A DNA stretch of 5,782 nt from Oscillospiraceae bacterium (GCA_902761265.1 CACWJV010000144.1:1-5782); one strand, 5' to 3'; counted from the stretch's first letter, positions 1 to 5,782 are shown. Numbers and translations: made by a program. Notes: generated by a model not told the origin, from the letters alone.

Positions 1-3
1 CCC

Positions 4-792
4 ATGCACTATTTTATCGATTTTGAAGCGACGCAGTATTCTATGGAGATCATCTCCGTCGGCTGCGTAGACGAAAACGGACGCAGCTTTTCCACACTGA
101 TCCGTCCGCACAATATGAACAAAATGAGTGATTTTATCACCGAGCTGACCGGGATCACACGCGAACAGCTTGAACAGGCGCCGACGGCGGACGAAGCGTT
201 TACCGCGTTTTACGATTGGATCGACCCCAACCACACGGCGCATTTCTTTTGCTACGGCGACTGCGACCGGCTGTTTGTCTATCGCACGATGCGCTATATC
301 CGCTCGTTTCGCGCCCAGTGTGCGCTGGGTTTGATTCTTTCCAAGCTCACCGACGCGTCGCTGATTGCCCGCAAATATTTCCGGATCGACAACTCGTTGT
401 CGCTCAAACACGCTGTGGAATACTTTGCCGGCGAGCTGCCCGAGGTTTCGCACGAAGCGCTGGCCGACGCCGAAAGCCTCCGATTCGTTTACGACCACAT
501 CAAAACCGGCGTTGTTGACGTGTGCCCGTTCCCGGAATATGTGACCGTGAAAAAGGTCAAACCCAAGGCTGCGCCGCCCAAGGTGGACGCGTCGCGGCAG
601 ATCGTTGCCAGAAGCGGCGAAAAGCAAATGGAGTTCACCTCCTACAGCCAGGCCGCCGACTGGGTGATGCGCACCTATCTCAAGCACTCCCCGTCCTCCA
701 ACGAGATGACAAAATACAAAGTTGAGCGCCGGATCAAAAAAGCCGCCACACAGAAAAAGAACTATCAAGGGTGCAAGTGGAGCTGCAAATAA
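4..792 (+). CDS. DEDDh-family 3'-5' exonuclease (KapD/ExoX-like) with a basic C-terminal extension
   Basis: Predicted cytoplasmic metal-dependent exonuclease that removes nucleotides from 3' ends of DNA or RNA; the substrate is not readable from sequence. The 262-residue protein opens with the Exo I motif FIDFEAT (Asp6, Glu8). The segment ITELTGITREQL (45-56) is typical of RNase T/DNA polymerase III epsilon-type exonucleases. Exo II probably uses Asp86 or Asp88 (YGDCDR), and Exo III is HEALADA (His150, Asp155), giving the DEDDh form. All four acidic residues and the His are present, so it should be active. The exonuclease fold ends near 170; a Lys/Pro-rich linker (180-200) leads to a basic tail (205-262) ending YQGCKW, which may be a small DNA-binding module. 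The start lies 3 bases inside the window edge, so its ribosome site is not visible and a slightly earlier start cannot be excluded. It is convergent with every other gene here. Similarity to the sporulation inhibitor KapD is at fold level only. Confidence 0.85.
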   Translation: MHYFIDFEATQYSMEIISVGCVDENGRSFSTLIRPHNMNKMSDFITELTGITREQLEQAPTADEAFTAFYDWIDPNHTAHFFCYGDCDRLFVYRTMRYIRSFRAQCALGLILSKLTDASLIARKYFRIDNSLSLKHAVEYFAGELPEVSHEALADAESLRFVYDHIKTGVVDVCPFPEYVTVKKVKPKAAPPKVDASRQIVARSGEKQMEFTSYSQAADWVMRTYLKHSPSSNEMTKYKVERRIKKAATQKKNYQGCKWSCK

Positions 793-816
793 AAAAGGCG
801 CGTCAGCGCCTTTTTT
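791..816 (+). terminator. Intrinsic terminator of the exonuclease gene, likely bidirectional
   Basis: A perfect 11-bp inverted repeat (AAAAAAGGCGC at 791-801 and GCGCCTTTTTT at 806-816) encloses the 4-nt loop GTCA and ends in a T-tract. The left A-tract includes the last two bases of the TAA stop codon, so the hairpin starts right at the end of the gene. Because the stem has A6 on one side and T6 on the other, it can also stop minus-strand transcripts arriving from the right. Confidence 0.92.
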
Positions 817-848
817 AATTCGGAATTCGGAATGCGGAATTCGGAATG
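817..848 (+). repeat. Left heptamer array, (AATTCGG)x4 plus AATG
   Basis: Four tandem 7-bp units starting directly after the T-tract of the exonuclease terminator. Units 1, 2 and 4 are AATTCGG and unit 3 is AATGCGG; a partial AATG follows. This is the inverted partner of the array at 1098-1129, differing at 834 and 848. Confidence 0.9.
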
Positions 849-854
849 ATTATC

Positions 855-934
855 GCAGGATAGCAACAGCCGACCGCAAACGATCCACCGCGTCTATGCA
901 GAGATACAACATAGAACGCTTCGATTCTATCCGC
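855..934 (+). other. Possible structured region inside the intergenic element
   Basis: Several short complementary runs can nest. An outer helix pairs GGATAG (858-863) with CTATCC (927-932), extended by GC/GC at 855-856 and 933-934 across a one-base bulge. An inner hairpin pairs TCTATG (893-898) with CATAGA (910-915), extended by CG/CG across a bulge at 916. An alternative hairpin pairs ATAGAA (911-916) with TTCTAT (925-930), so two of the folds exclude each other. No good promoter precedes it on the plus strand, and short helices of this kind can occur by chance. Confidence 0.25.
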
Positions 935-993
935 TTGACATTGTCGCAAATCGAACCTTGCACCCGCCGTTGAAAACGAAACACAGAAACAAC

Positions 994-1017
994 AAAAGCC
1001 GCCCAAAGGCGGCTTTT
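994..1017. terminator. Perfect bidirectional hairpin terminator in the intergenic element
   Basis: A perfect 10-bp stem, AAAAGCCGCC (994-1003) with GGCGGCTTTT (1008-1017), around the loop CAAA. Read on the minus strand the stem is followed by TTTTGTTGTTT, a good U-rich tail; on the plus strand it is followed by TTTTAATTT. It can end minus-strand transcripts from the lipoprotein operon (no nearer T-tailed hairpin is seen after that stop codon) and is also placed to end a short transcript from the promoter at 1059-1086. Confidence 0.8.
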
Positions 1018-1052
1018 AATTTACACAGTATCGGCAGTGAATCACTTTCGCC
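994..1052 (-). ncRNA. Candidate small RNA of about 60 nt, reading leftward
   Basis: Transcription from the promoter at 1059-1086 should start near 1052. The first bases fold into a bulged 8-bp hairpin at 1053-1032: CGGC pairs with GCCG and AGTG with CACT, a GAA bulge on one side and a 3-nt loop. An A/T-rich single-stranded stretch (1031-1018) follows, then the perfect terminator hairpin (1017-994) with its U-rich tail. No start codon with a ribosome site lies in this span. Promoter, hairpin, linker and terminator form the architecture of a compact sRNA, but expression is unproven and it matches no family I recognise. Confidence 0.33.
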
Positions 1053-1058
1053 GCGGAC

Positions 1059-1086
1059 AGTATATGCAAAGTTAGCTGTCGGTCAA
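1059..1086 (-). promoter_or_regulatory. Sigma-A-like promoter inside the intergenic element
   Basis: On the minus strand a -35 box TTGACC (1086-1081, 5 of 6 consensus) is separated by 16 nt from a -10 box TATACT (1064-1059, 5 of 6 consensus). It points away from the lipoprotein gene, toward the terminator hairpin at 994-1017, and no gene lies in that direction on the same strand, so its only obvious product is a short non-coding RNA. The -35 box overlaps the 6-bp hairpin at 1079-1097. Confidence 0.5.
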
Positions 1087-1097
1087 AGCGCGACCGA

Positions 1098-1129
<32 letters not shown>

Positions 1130-1151
1130 ATAAAGACTCCTGCTTTCCGGT

Positions 1152-1658
1152 TTATTTCGCCATAAAATCTACAAACGCCTGCTTCACCTTTGCGTTGTCT
1201 TCGCTCACGATCAAAACGGCATACAGACCGTCGGAAAACGTGATGCCATTGCCGACCTTCTGGCTCTGCGTCGGATCATAGGTGGCATACAGGCTCTGAC
1301 GCGTCTGCAGATGCTTTTGCAGCGTTGCGAGCGCCTCCCCGGTGTCGGCAGCGTCCTTGACGCGGATCACAACCACTTCGTCGGAGTTGCCCTTGCCGTC
1401 CTTGGCATAGCAGACCGAGAACGCGTCCACCTTGTCAAACGCGATATCCGACACGGCGGACAGATAGGTTTCGGCGTCGGCGTCGTTGGAGCTGACATAC
1501 GCCATATCGCCGAACGGCGCGGCGGAAAGCATCGCTTCCTTGAGATCGAACAGGCTCACGTCAGATTTTGCCGGCGTGTTGTTTTCCCCGCCGCCGCAGG
1601 CGCAAAACAGTGTTACGACGCTCAGCGCACACAGCAGGATTGCAATTGCTTTTTTCAT
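1152..1658 (-). CDS. DUF4358-family lipoprotein
   Basis: A 168-residue predicted lipoprotein attached to the outer face of the membrane; function unknown. The N-terminus has a short basic start (MKK), a hydrophobic core (residues 4-19) and a lipobox-like FCAC with Cys21 as the likely lipidated residue, then a Gly/Asn/Pro-rich linker. Residues about 37-165 resemble the DUF4358 domain of Firmicutes: an early LKEAMLSAAPFG helix, a central VVVIRVKDAADTGEAL strand-helix and a C-terminal GLYAVLIVSEDN strand. The start is fixed by AAGGAG (1672-1667) 8 nt before the ATG. That site overlaps the stop codon of the upstream transglutaminase-like gene (12 nt gap), so the two are co-transcribed and probably translationally coupled. 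No catalytic motif is visible; a binding or structural role is plausible but unproven. Confidence 0.82.
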   Translation of the reverse strand: MKKAIAILLCALSVVTLFCACGGGENNTPAKSDVSLFDLKEAMLSAAPFGDMAYVSSNDADAETYLSAVSDIAFDKVDAFSVCYAKDGKGNSDEVVVIRVKDAADTGEALATLQKHLQTRQSLYATYDPTQSQKVGNGITFSDGLYAVLIVSEDNAKVKQAFVDFMAK

Positions 1659-1670
1659 GATACTCTCTCC

Positions 1671-2825
1671 TTATCCGGCGATGTTGTTTTCGGCGCTCAT
1701 CATTTTGTTGTTGCCCTCTTCATAGCCGCCCATGTCGCTGTCGTCGTGATAGAACTGGGCGTCCGAGAACGACGCGGTGATCGCTTGTTCAATCTTTGCC
1801 ATCACGTCGTCGTCAACCTGCGGCTCGTCCTCGTTATAGTTGATGATGTTGAATGTGAGTACAAAGTCGCCGTCGGTGTTTTTGCCCCATTGATGTTCGA
1901 AATAGCATTTTTCACTGTACTGTTCCATCGAACCGAGCGATTCTTCCAGCGTGTTGACCATCACGGCGGCAACATTTTCAGTGTCGGGGGTGATCTTCTC
2001 TTTGAAAGTGCAAGCGCCGATCGGAGCCTTTTTCTTCAACAGACCCTTGACCCACTTCGGGATAGCGTAAATATTCTTGATTTCCACCGCGTGCTGCGAC
2101 GCATAGGAATACTTGGTGCCTGTGGCCGCCGGGAAGAATTCGTTGTTCCAGTCGTGGTTTTCTTCGGCCTGTTCGTCGTTCAGGTTAAAGTTGCGATACA
2201 ACGTGCCGTCTGCGTCGGAGTAGCAGTCCACATGGTACCATTCGTCGTCCAGTTTGACAAGATTCCACGAATGGACCAGATCGCTCGAGTGGATGACCTT
2301 GCATTCGATGCCCATCATCTGCAGCAGCAAACGCATGGTCGTCGCGTAGCCCACGCAGACCGCGTTGTGGTTTTTGAGCACACCGTAGGGGTTGTCAACG
2401 TCTGCGTTGCTTTCGTGGATCACCGTGAGCATGCTCGTGTCGCTTTTCATCGACTTTGTCAGCCACAGATAGACCGCTTCTTCTTTTTCATAATCGCTCA
2501 TGTCGTCCTTGATAATCTTGTCAAGCACGTCTTTCGCCATCGACAGCGTTTCCTTGTCGCGGTCGTTGAGCGTGTCCTCGGTGCCGTTGAGATACGCGTC
2601 GGAGATGTGCTTCGTGGAACGGATGACGTATTCGTCAAAGATCGTCACGCCGTCCTCTTCGCCGGTGTCAACCTGTTGGCCGACTGCGTCCTTGAGCTCG
2701 ACCACAGACTTTTTGACCTGCAGACCGCTGATCATCGTGACGCACGAGAGCAAAATGCTGCAGACCAGCAGCACGCACAGGATTGCGGACATTGGGGATT
2801 TCTTTTGGGTGGATGTTTCGTTCAT
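1671..2825 (-). CDS. Membrane-anchored or secreted transglutaminase-like (papain-fold) protein
   Basis: A 384-residue extracytoplasmic protein with a transglutaminase-core-like domain. Residues 12-34 are a hydrophobic signal or anchor segment after a KK pair; LLSC with Cys28 is a weak lipobox, so it is either a signal-anchored protein or a lipoprotein. Residues about 111-205 carry the domain: an EAVYLWLTKSM helix, then NAVCVGYATTMRLLLQMMGI with nucleophile Cys157, VHSWNLVKLDDEWYHVD with His185 and Asp200. The Cys-His-Asp triad is intact, so it could be a peptidase, amidase or crosslinking enzyme; substrate unknown. Residues 211-384 match nothing I recognise and end in an acidic, Asn/Gly-rich tail. 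I chose Met at 2825, preceded by AAAGAGG (2840-2834) at 8 nt. A Met 14 codons upstream (2867) lies before the -10 box of the promoter at 2858-2886, so it would not be in that transcript. First gene of a two-gene operon with the DUF4358 lipoprotein. Confidence 0.85.
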   Translation of the reverse strand: MNETSTQKKSPMSAILCVLLVCSILLSCVTMISGLQVKKSVVELKDAVGQQVDTGEEDGVTIFDEYVIRSTKHISDAYLNGTEDTLNDRDKETLSMAKDVLDKIIKDDMSDYEKEEAVYLWLTKSMKSDTSMLTVIHESNADVDNPYGVLKNHNAVCVGYATTMRLLLQMMGIECKVIHSSDLVHSWNLVKLDDEWYHVDCYSDADGTLYRNFNLNDEQAEENHDWNNEFFPAATGTKYSYASQHAVEIKNIYAIPKWVKGLLKKKAPIGACTFKEKITPDTENVAAVMVNTLEESLGSMEQYSEKCYFEHQWGKNTDGDFVLTFNIINYNEDEPQVDDDVMAKIEQAITASFSDAQFYHDDSDMGGYEEGNNKMMSAENNIAG

Positions 2826-2857
2826 TAGAATCGCCTCTTTCGTTTTTTTGCGAATGC

Positions 2858-2886
2858 ATGATAGCACTTTCGTTAGCAGTTTGCAA
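2858..2886 (-). promoter_or_regulatory. Sigma-A-like promoter of the transglutaminase-lipoprotein operon
   Basis: On the minus strand TTGCAA (2886-2881, 4 of 6 consensus) is followed after exactly 17 nt by TATCAT (2863-2858, 5 of 6 consensus). Initiation near 2851 would give a leader of about 26 nt ending in the ribosome site of the gene starting at 2825. The DNA just upstream (2891-2957) is strongly AT-rich, as in an UP-element region, and includes a 10-bp direct repeat. Confidence 0.6.
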
Positions 2887-2913
2887 GGGGTTACCGTTCA
2901 AATTCAGAATAAA

Positions 2914-2945
2914 TTAATAATTCTTGCGAAGTTTTTTAATAATTC
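2914..2945. repeat. Direct repeat TTAATAATTC, two copies 22 bp apart
   Basis: The 10-mer TTAATAATTC occurs at 2914-2923 and 2936-2945, two helical turns apart, 28 bp or more upstream of the -35 box of the transglutaminase operon. The spacing would place both copies on one face of the helix, as for an operator, but the sequence is simple AT-rich DNA and could be chance. Confidence 0.35.
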
Positions 2946-2963
2946 GAATTGAGAATTAAAAAA
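2932..2963. repeat. AT-rich palindrome with a GAATT-type core
   Basis: TTTTTTAAT (2932-2940) and ATTAAAAAA (2955-2963) form a perfect 9-bp inverted repeat around a 14-bp core that includes the palindrome AATTCGAATT (2941-2950). Its right arm is the T-tract of the phosphatase-operon terminator read on the minus strand. The core resembles the AATTCGG heptamer arrays at 817-848 and 1098-1129. Confidence 0.6.
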
Positions 2964-2982
2964 GAGCAGCACACCGCTGCTC
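2958..2982 (-). terminator. Intrinsic terminator of the GH13-prmA-phosphatase operon
   Basis: On the minus strand GAGCAGC (2982-2976), loop GGTGT and GCTGCTC (2970-2964) form a perfect 7-bp stem followed by six T (2963-2958). The stem overlaps two bases of the TGA stop codon (2983-2981) of the phosphatase gene, so there is no 3' untranslated spacer. Confidence 0.9.
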
Positions 2983-3700
2983 AATCGTGTCTTGTATCGT
3001 CTTCGAAACATTCGCAAAACCGCGCCTGAAACGACGCCGGTTCTCCCCCGGCATACAGATGGCCGATATCGGAAAAGCCGCACATGCGGAAGATGGCAAT
3101 TCCCTTTTGCCGCTCCTCGGAAATCAGCGTGGTCACAGAGCTGGTCAGCGCCGCGGTGTTGTGCCAAAGCACCATCGGTGAGATGCCGAACAGGTGCGAC
3201 AAAAGCACGGATTCCACCCCGAAATGGCAAAACAGTGCAATCGTGTCGTGGTTCCCCTGCGTCACACGAAAGTGCCGCCCTTCGTGGACGTAGCCGTGCG
3301 TTGCAAGCAACGCGTCCAGACCCGCGCAAACCTTGTCATATTCCGCTTTGACGTTGGTGCCGCGAAACAGATCGCCGGCGTGCCAGCGGTCGGAATAATA
3401 GATATCGTCTTCGGTAAACGTTGAAGGCAGCCGGTCCCAGCAGCAGGTCATGTTGCCGTCCGCACGCGGCACAGCCCCGCGAAACTCCTGCAGCCAGTCG
3501 AGCGTTTCGCCGGTGCGCTTTTGGCGTTTGAGCGTATAGGCGGCGGTCTTTTGCGCCCGGCCGAGCGGCGAAAGATAGAACGCTTTGACATTGTAATTGT
3601 CCATCTTCTGCGCAAGCAGCTTCGCTTCCTTGCGGCCTTTTTTGGTTAAATCGTCGTGCTTGTAGTCCGGGTCGCCGTGGCGGATGATGAGGATTTTCAT
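2981..3700 (-). CDS. Histidine phosphatase (phosphoglycerate mutase-like) family protein
   Basis: A 239-residue cytoplasmic protein of the branch-1 histidine phosphatase superfamily, which hydrolyses or transfers phosphate through a phospho-histidine intermediate. The N-terminus carries the signature RHG, with Arg7 and the phospho-acceptor His8. YLSPLGRAQKTA supplies the second Arg (Arg48), Glu72 is placed as the acid/base residue, and CHFG supplies the second catalytic His (His159), so the active site looks complete. The region between residues 75 and 155 is longer than the minimal fold and probably forms a substrate-specific cap. No signal peptide is present. Substrate cannot be assigned; enzymes of this group act on sugar phosphates, nucleotides or cofactor precursors. 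AAAGGAAG (3714-3707) lies 6 nt before the ATG and runs into the prmA stop codon; the gap between the genes is 3 nt. It is the last gene of the operon, with a terminator at its stop codon. Confidence 0.88.
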   Translation of the reverse strand: MKILIIRHGDPDYKHDDLTKKGRKEAKLLAQKMDNYNVKAFYLSPLGRAQKTAAYTLKRQKRTGETLDWLQEFRGAVPRADGNMTCCWDRLPSTFTEDDIYYSDRWHAGDLFRGTNVKAEYDKVCAGLDALLATHGYVHEGRHFRVTQGNHDTIALFCHFGVESVLLSHLFGISPMVLWHNTAALTSSVTTLISEERQKGIAIFRMCGFSDIGHLYAGGEPASFQARFCECFEDDTRHD

Positions 3701-3703
3701 GGA

Positions 3704-4630
3704 TTACTTCCTTTCACAGGTGAAGCACACCCAGCCGTTTTTGGTGTGGCGGGCGGTCACCGTAAAGCCGTATTGCCCGAACGCATCCAGCACATCCTGT
3801 TCACGTGTGTCGATGATGCCCGACGTGATAAACACGGCGCCGTCGTTGAGAAATCTGCCCACGTCTTTGCAAAACAGAATGATGACGTCGGCCACGATAT
3901 TCGCCACCACGACGTCAAATTTGCCCTTGACGTCCGTTGCAAGATTGCCGCATAAAACTTCATACTGCGGCGCCGAAAAGCCGTTTTCCCGTCCGTTTTC
4001 GCGCGCAGTCTTCACCGCGAGCGGATCAATATCGACGCCCGTGGCGCGCTTTGCGCCCAAAAGCAGCGCGGCGATGGAAAGGATGCCGCTGCCGCAGCCG
4101 ATGTCGAGGACGGTGGTGTCCGGCGTAATATACGGCTCAAGCGTTTCGAGGCACAGTCTGGTTGTTTCATGGGTCCCGGAACCGAACGCAAGACCCGGTT
4201 CAATCGAAAGCACCTTGCGGCCGCTTTGGTTGTCGTAATCCTCCCATTTCGGTTTGATCACAAGCCGGTCGCCGATCTCCATTGTGTGAAAATACTGCTT
4301 CCAGTTGTTCTCCCATTCCTCTTTGTAGCAGGCGTTTTGGTCAATCTCATAGCCGATGCCGGCGGCCTGCAGCCGTTCGCCGAGGTACGCCACCGCTTCG
4401 AGCGGGTTTTCCTCGGGCGAAATATAGACGTGTACAAAGGCTTTGCTGCGGTCTTTTTTGAGCAGATCTTCGTCGATCAGATCGATGTGCGCAATCTCTC
4501 TTGCCTGCTGCTCAAGGTCGCGGTAGTCTTCAATATAGATGCCGTAGGGCACCACCATCATGGCGATATCCGCCGCGGTGTCCACGTCGGCGGCGTTGAC
4601 GGCGATTTTCACTTCAGTCCATGCGTCCAT
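3704..4630 (-). CDS. prmA: Ribosomal protein L11 methyltransferase
   Basis: A 308-residue cytoplasmic SAM-dependent enzyme that methylates amino groups of ribosomal protein L11. The N-terminal domain (about 1-100), which recognises L11, opens with the family-typical WTEVKIAV. A conserved linker EEWENNWKQYFHTMEIGDRLVIKPKWE (its two halves spanning 104-130) leads into the methyltransferase domain: EPGLAFGSGTHETTRLCLETLE (from 144), motif I LDIGCGSG (175-182), VDID with Asp200 for SAM ribose binding, and NIVADVI (244-250) in place of the NPP-type motif, as is normal for PrmA. Length fits the family (about 290-315). AAGGAG (4643-4638) lies 7 nt before the ATG. The gene overlaps the 3' end of the upstream GH13 gene by 17 nt, which puts its ribosome site inside that coding region and implies coupled translation. 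L11 methylation is non-essential in the organisms where it has been tested. Confidence 0.95.
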   Translation of the reverse strand: MDAWTEVKIAVNAADVDTAADIAMMVVPYGIYIEDYRDLEQQAREIAHIDLIDEDLLKKDRSKAFVHVYISPEENPLEAVAYLGERLQAAGIGYEIDQNACYKEEWENNWKQYFHTMEIGDRLVIKPKWEDYDNQSGRKVLSIEPGLAFGSGTHETTRLCLETLEPYITPDTTVLDIGCGSGILSIAALLLGAKRATGVDIDPLAVKTARENGRENGFSAPQYEVLCGNLATDVKGKFDVVVANIVADVIILFCKDVGRFLNDGAVFITSGIIDTREQDVLDAFGQYGFTVTARHTKNGWVCFTCERK

Positions 4631-5782
4631 TGCTTTTCTCCTTTTTCAGAATCACCGCGTCCAGCGCGCCGAGCGACACGCAGTCGGTGACGTTGGTTGC
4701 GCCGAAAGCGCTTTGCTTGTATTGCCAGCGTTCGGGCAGATGATAGGTGATCGGGTGTTCGTTGCGGTTGATGATAACAAGAATCGCGTCGCTTTTGTTT
4801 TCGCGTTCAAACGCCAGGCACGACAGCATTTCGCTCACGCAAAAGAACGAGCCGTCCCGCAAACAGTCGCACCCTTTGCGCACCTGACCGAGCAAGCGAT
4901 AAAACGCGAGCAGATCGGTGTTTTCCTTTCCCCACGGGTAGCAGCCGCGGTTAAACGGATCCTTGTACCCTTCCATCCCGGCTTCGTCGCCGTAATACAG
5001 CGAAGGCACACCGGGCAGCGTATATTGCAGCACGGCTGCGAGCTTTAACAGCTGCACGCCTTTTTGATAGTCCGCTTTGCTCAGATGATGCTTGCTTTGC
5101 CACGGGCGGTCGCGGCCTTCGCAGCTTTCCCCTGCCAGCGCGGTGATGGCGCGCATGGTGTCGTGGGTACCGATATGGTTCATCAGAATATCCGTCACGC
5201 ACTTCGGGTAGTTTTCAAGGATCATCAAAATCCGGTCGGAAAACCCTTCGGCAACGCCGGAGCGGATAAACGACAAAATCGCATCCGCAAACGGATAGTT
5301 CATCACGGAATCGAGCTGCCTGCCCTGCAGATACCGCCGCCGTTTGCCGTAGCTCGATTTGTTGGAAGCATCCTCCCACACTTCGCCGAGGATCAGCGCC
5401 TCAGGATTTTCGGTTTTTACCCGTTTGCGAAACGCATCAAGAAACACGTCGGGCAGCTCGTCGGCAACATCCAGCCGCCAGCCGGAAATTCCGCACCGCA
5501 GCCATTTTGCAGCCACGCCGTTTTCGCCGGCAATGTAGTCGATGAACGACGGCGTTTCCTCCTGCACCTCCGGCAGGATGTCGATCCCCCACCAGGCGGT
5601 GTATTTATGCGGCCACGCCTGAAACTTGTACCACGGGTAGTACGGACTTTTTTTCGATTGAAACGCGCCGAGCGAATCATAGCGGCCGTATTTGTTAAAA
5701 TAGCGGCTGTCGTCGCCTGTGTGACTGAATACACCGTCGAGGATCACGCGGATGCCGTGTTCCTTTGCGTCTGCGCAAAGGT
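4614..5782 (-). CDS. Glycoside hydrolase family 13 alpha-glucan hydrolase (neopullulanase/amylopullulanase-like), 5'-truncated by the window edge
   Basis: The C-terminal 388 residues of an alpha-amylase superfamily enzyme that cleaves alpha-glucosidic bonds in maltodextrin, starch or pullulan. The frame stays open to the window edge; a GTG at 5747 is an internal Val, as it falls inside conserved region I (VILDGVFSHTG). Counting from that Val as 1, region II is GWRLDVADE (nucleophile Asp93), region III is LILGEVWEDAS (acid/base Glu122) and region IV is NHIGTHDT (Asp196), so all three catalytic residues are present. PGVPSLYYGDEAGMEG (from 245) is the usual barrel-8 loop, and a short beta-sandwich C-domain ends the protein. 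Domain order and motif wording resemble neopullulanase, cyclomaltodextrinase and amylopullulanase types; the exact subfamily and whether it is secreted depend on the missing N-terminus. First visible gene of the operon with prmA and the phosphatase; its promoter is outside the window. Confidence 0.92.
   Translation of the reverse strand, partial: LCADAKEHGIRVILDGVFSHTGDDSRYFNKYGRYDSLGAFQSKKSPYYPWYKFQAWPHKYTAWWGIDILPEVQEETPSFIDYIAGENGVAAKWLRCGISGWRLDVADELPDVFLDAFRKRVKTENPEALILGEVWEDASNKSSYGKRRRYLQGRQLDSVMNYPFADAILSFIRSGVAEGFSDRILMILENYPKCVTDILMNHIGTHDTMRAITALAGESCEGRDRPWQSKHHLSKADYQKGVQLLKLAAVLQYTLPGVPSLYYGDEAGMEGYKDPFNRGCYPWGKENTDLLAFYRLLGQVRKGCDCLRDGSFFCVSEMLSCLAFERENKSDAILVIINRNEHPITYHLPERWQYKQSAFGATNVTDCVSLGALDAVILKKEKSNGRMD

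Noticed and set aside
935..963. A perfect TTGACA (935-940) on the plus strand as a possible -35 box
   Set aside because: No -10-like hexamer lies 16-18 nt downstream; the bases there are TTGCAC and neighbours.
722..973. An 83-codon plus-strand frame starting in the exonuclease gene
   Set aside because: It overlaps the end of a real gene, crosses a strong terminator and encodes repeat-derived peptide.
945..975. A tRNA T-arm-like stretch (minus strand GGTTCGAT flanked by TGCAA and TTGCG)
   Set aside because: The loop is 8 nt instead of 7 and no anticodon arm, D arm or acceptor stem can be fitted around it.
1311..2828. A 505-codon open frame on the plus strand opposite the transglutaminase and lipoprotein genes
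   Set aside because: It is a shadow of the minus-strand codon pattern: the translation is rich in Val, His, Phe and Arg with no recognisable domain, no ribosome site was found at its start, and it covers two well-supported genes with signal sequences and catalytic motifs.
2826..2867. Upstream Met at 2867 as the start of the transglutaminase-like protein
   Set aside because: It lies upstream of the best -10 box (2863-2858), and adds charged residues before the signal segment, while Met at 2825 has a well-spaced ribosome site.
2904..3329. A 141-codon minus-strand frame overlapping the phosphatase gene
   Set aside because: It is in another frame of the same strand across the histidine phosphatase gene, runs through its terminator and shows no family features.
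5715..5747. GTG at 5747 as the start of the GH13 gene
   Set aside because: It is inside conserved region I, the upstream codons (KEHGIR) continue the family pattern in frame to the window edge, and most of the catalytic barrel's first half would be missing.

Overview
The window looks like a chromosomal segment of a Gram-positive, Clostridia-type bacterium, probably a gut Oscillospirales or Ruminococcaceae-like lineage. This is inferred from strong AAGGAG-type ribosome sites, a DUF4358 lipoprotein, T-tract intrinsic terminators, moderately GC-rich genes and AT-rich GAATTC-repeat intergenic DNA. No species can be named from the sequence alone.

Layout. A plus-strand gene (4-792) encodes a DEDDh-type 3'-5' exonuclease and ends in a strong hairpin terminator. 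A 359-bp gap (793-1151) follows; it is filled by a roughly 315-bp segment bounded by inverted arrays of a 7-bp repeat. That segment contains a perfect bidirectional terminator hairpin and a good minus-strand promoter placed so as to make a very short RNA. All other genes are on the minus strand, in two groups. The first group, from its own promoter near 2858-2886, is a membrane-anchored or secreted transglutaminase-like protein (1671-2825) followed 12 nt later by a DUF4358 lipoprotein (1152-1658). The second group enters from the right edge: a GH13 alpha-glucan hydrolase (5' end outside the window), prmA (ribosomal protein L11 methyltransferase, overlapping the GH13 gene by 17 nt) and a histidine-phosphatase-family protein (3 nt after prmA). 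It ends in a terminator whose stem overlaps the last stop codon.

How the genes work together. The GH13-prmA-phosphatase set is a co-transcribed but functionally mixed operon (glycan breakdown, ribosome modification, phosphate-ester hydrolysis). The transglutaminase-like and DUF4358 proteins are both predicted to act outside the membrane and are translationally coupled, so they may share a surface task; no substrate can be named. No CRISPR array, tRNA, rRNA, transposase or phage gene was seen. The most unusual part is the inverted-repeat-bounded intergenic segment and its small-RNA candidate; the coding genes belong to recognisable families.
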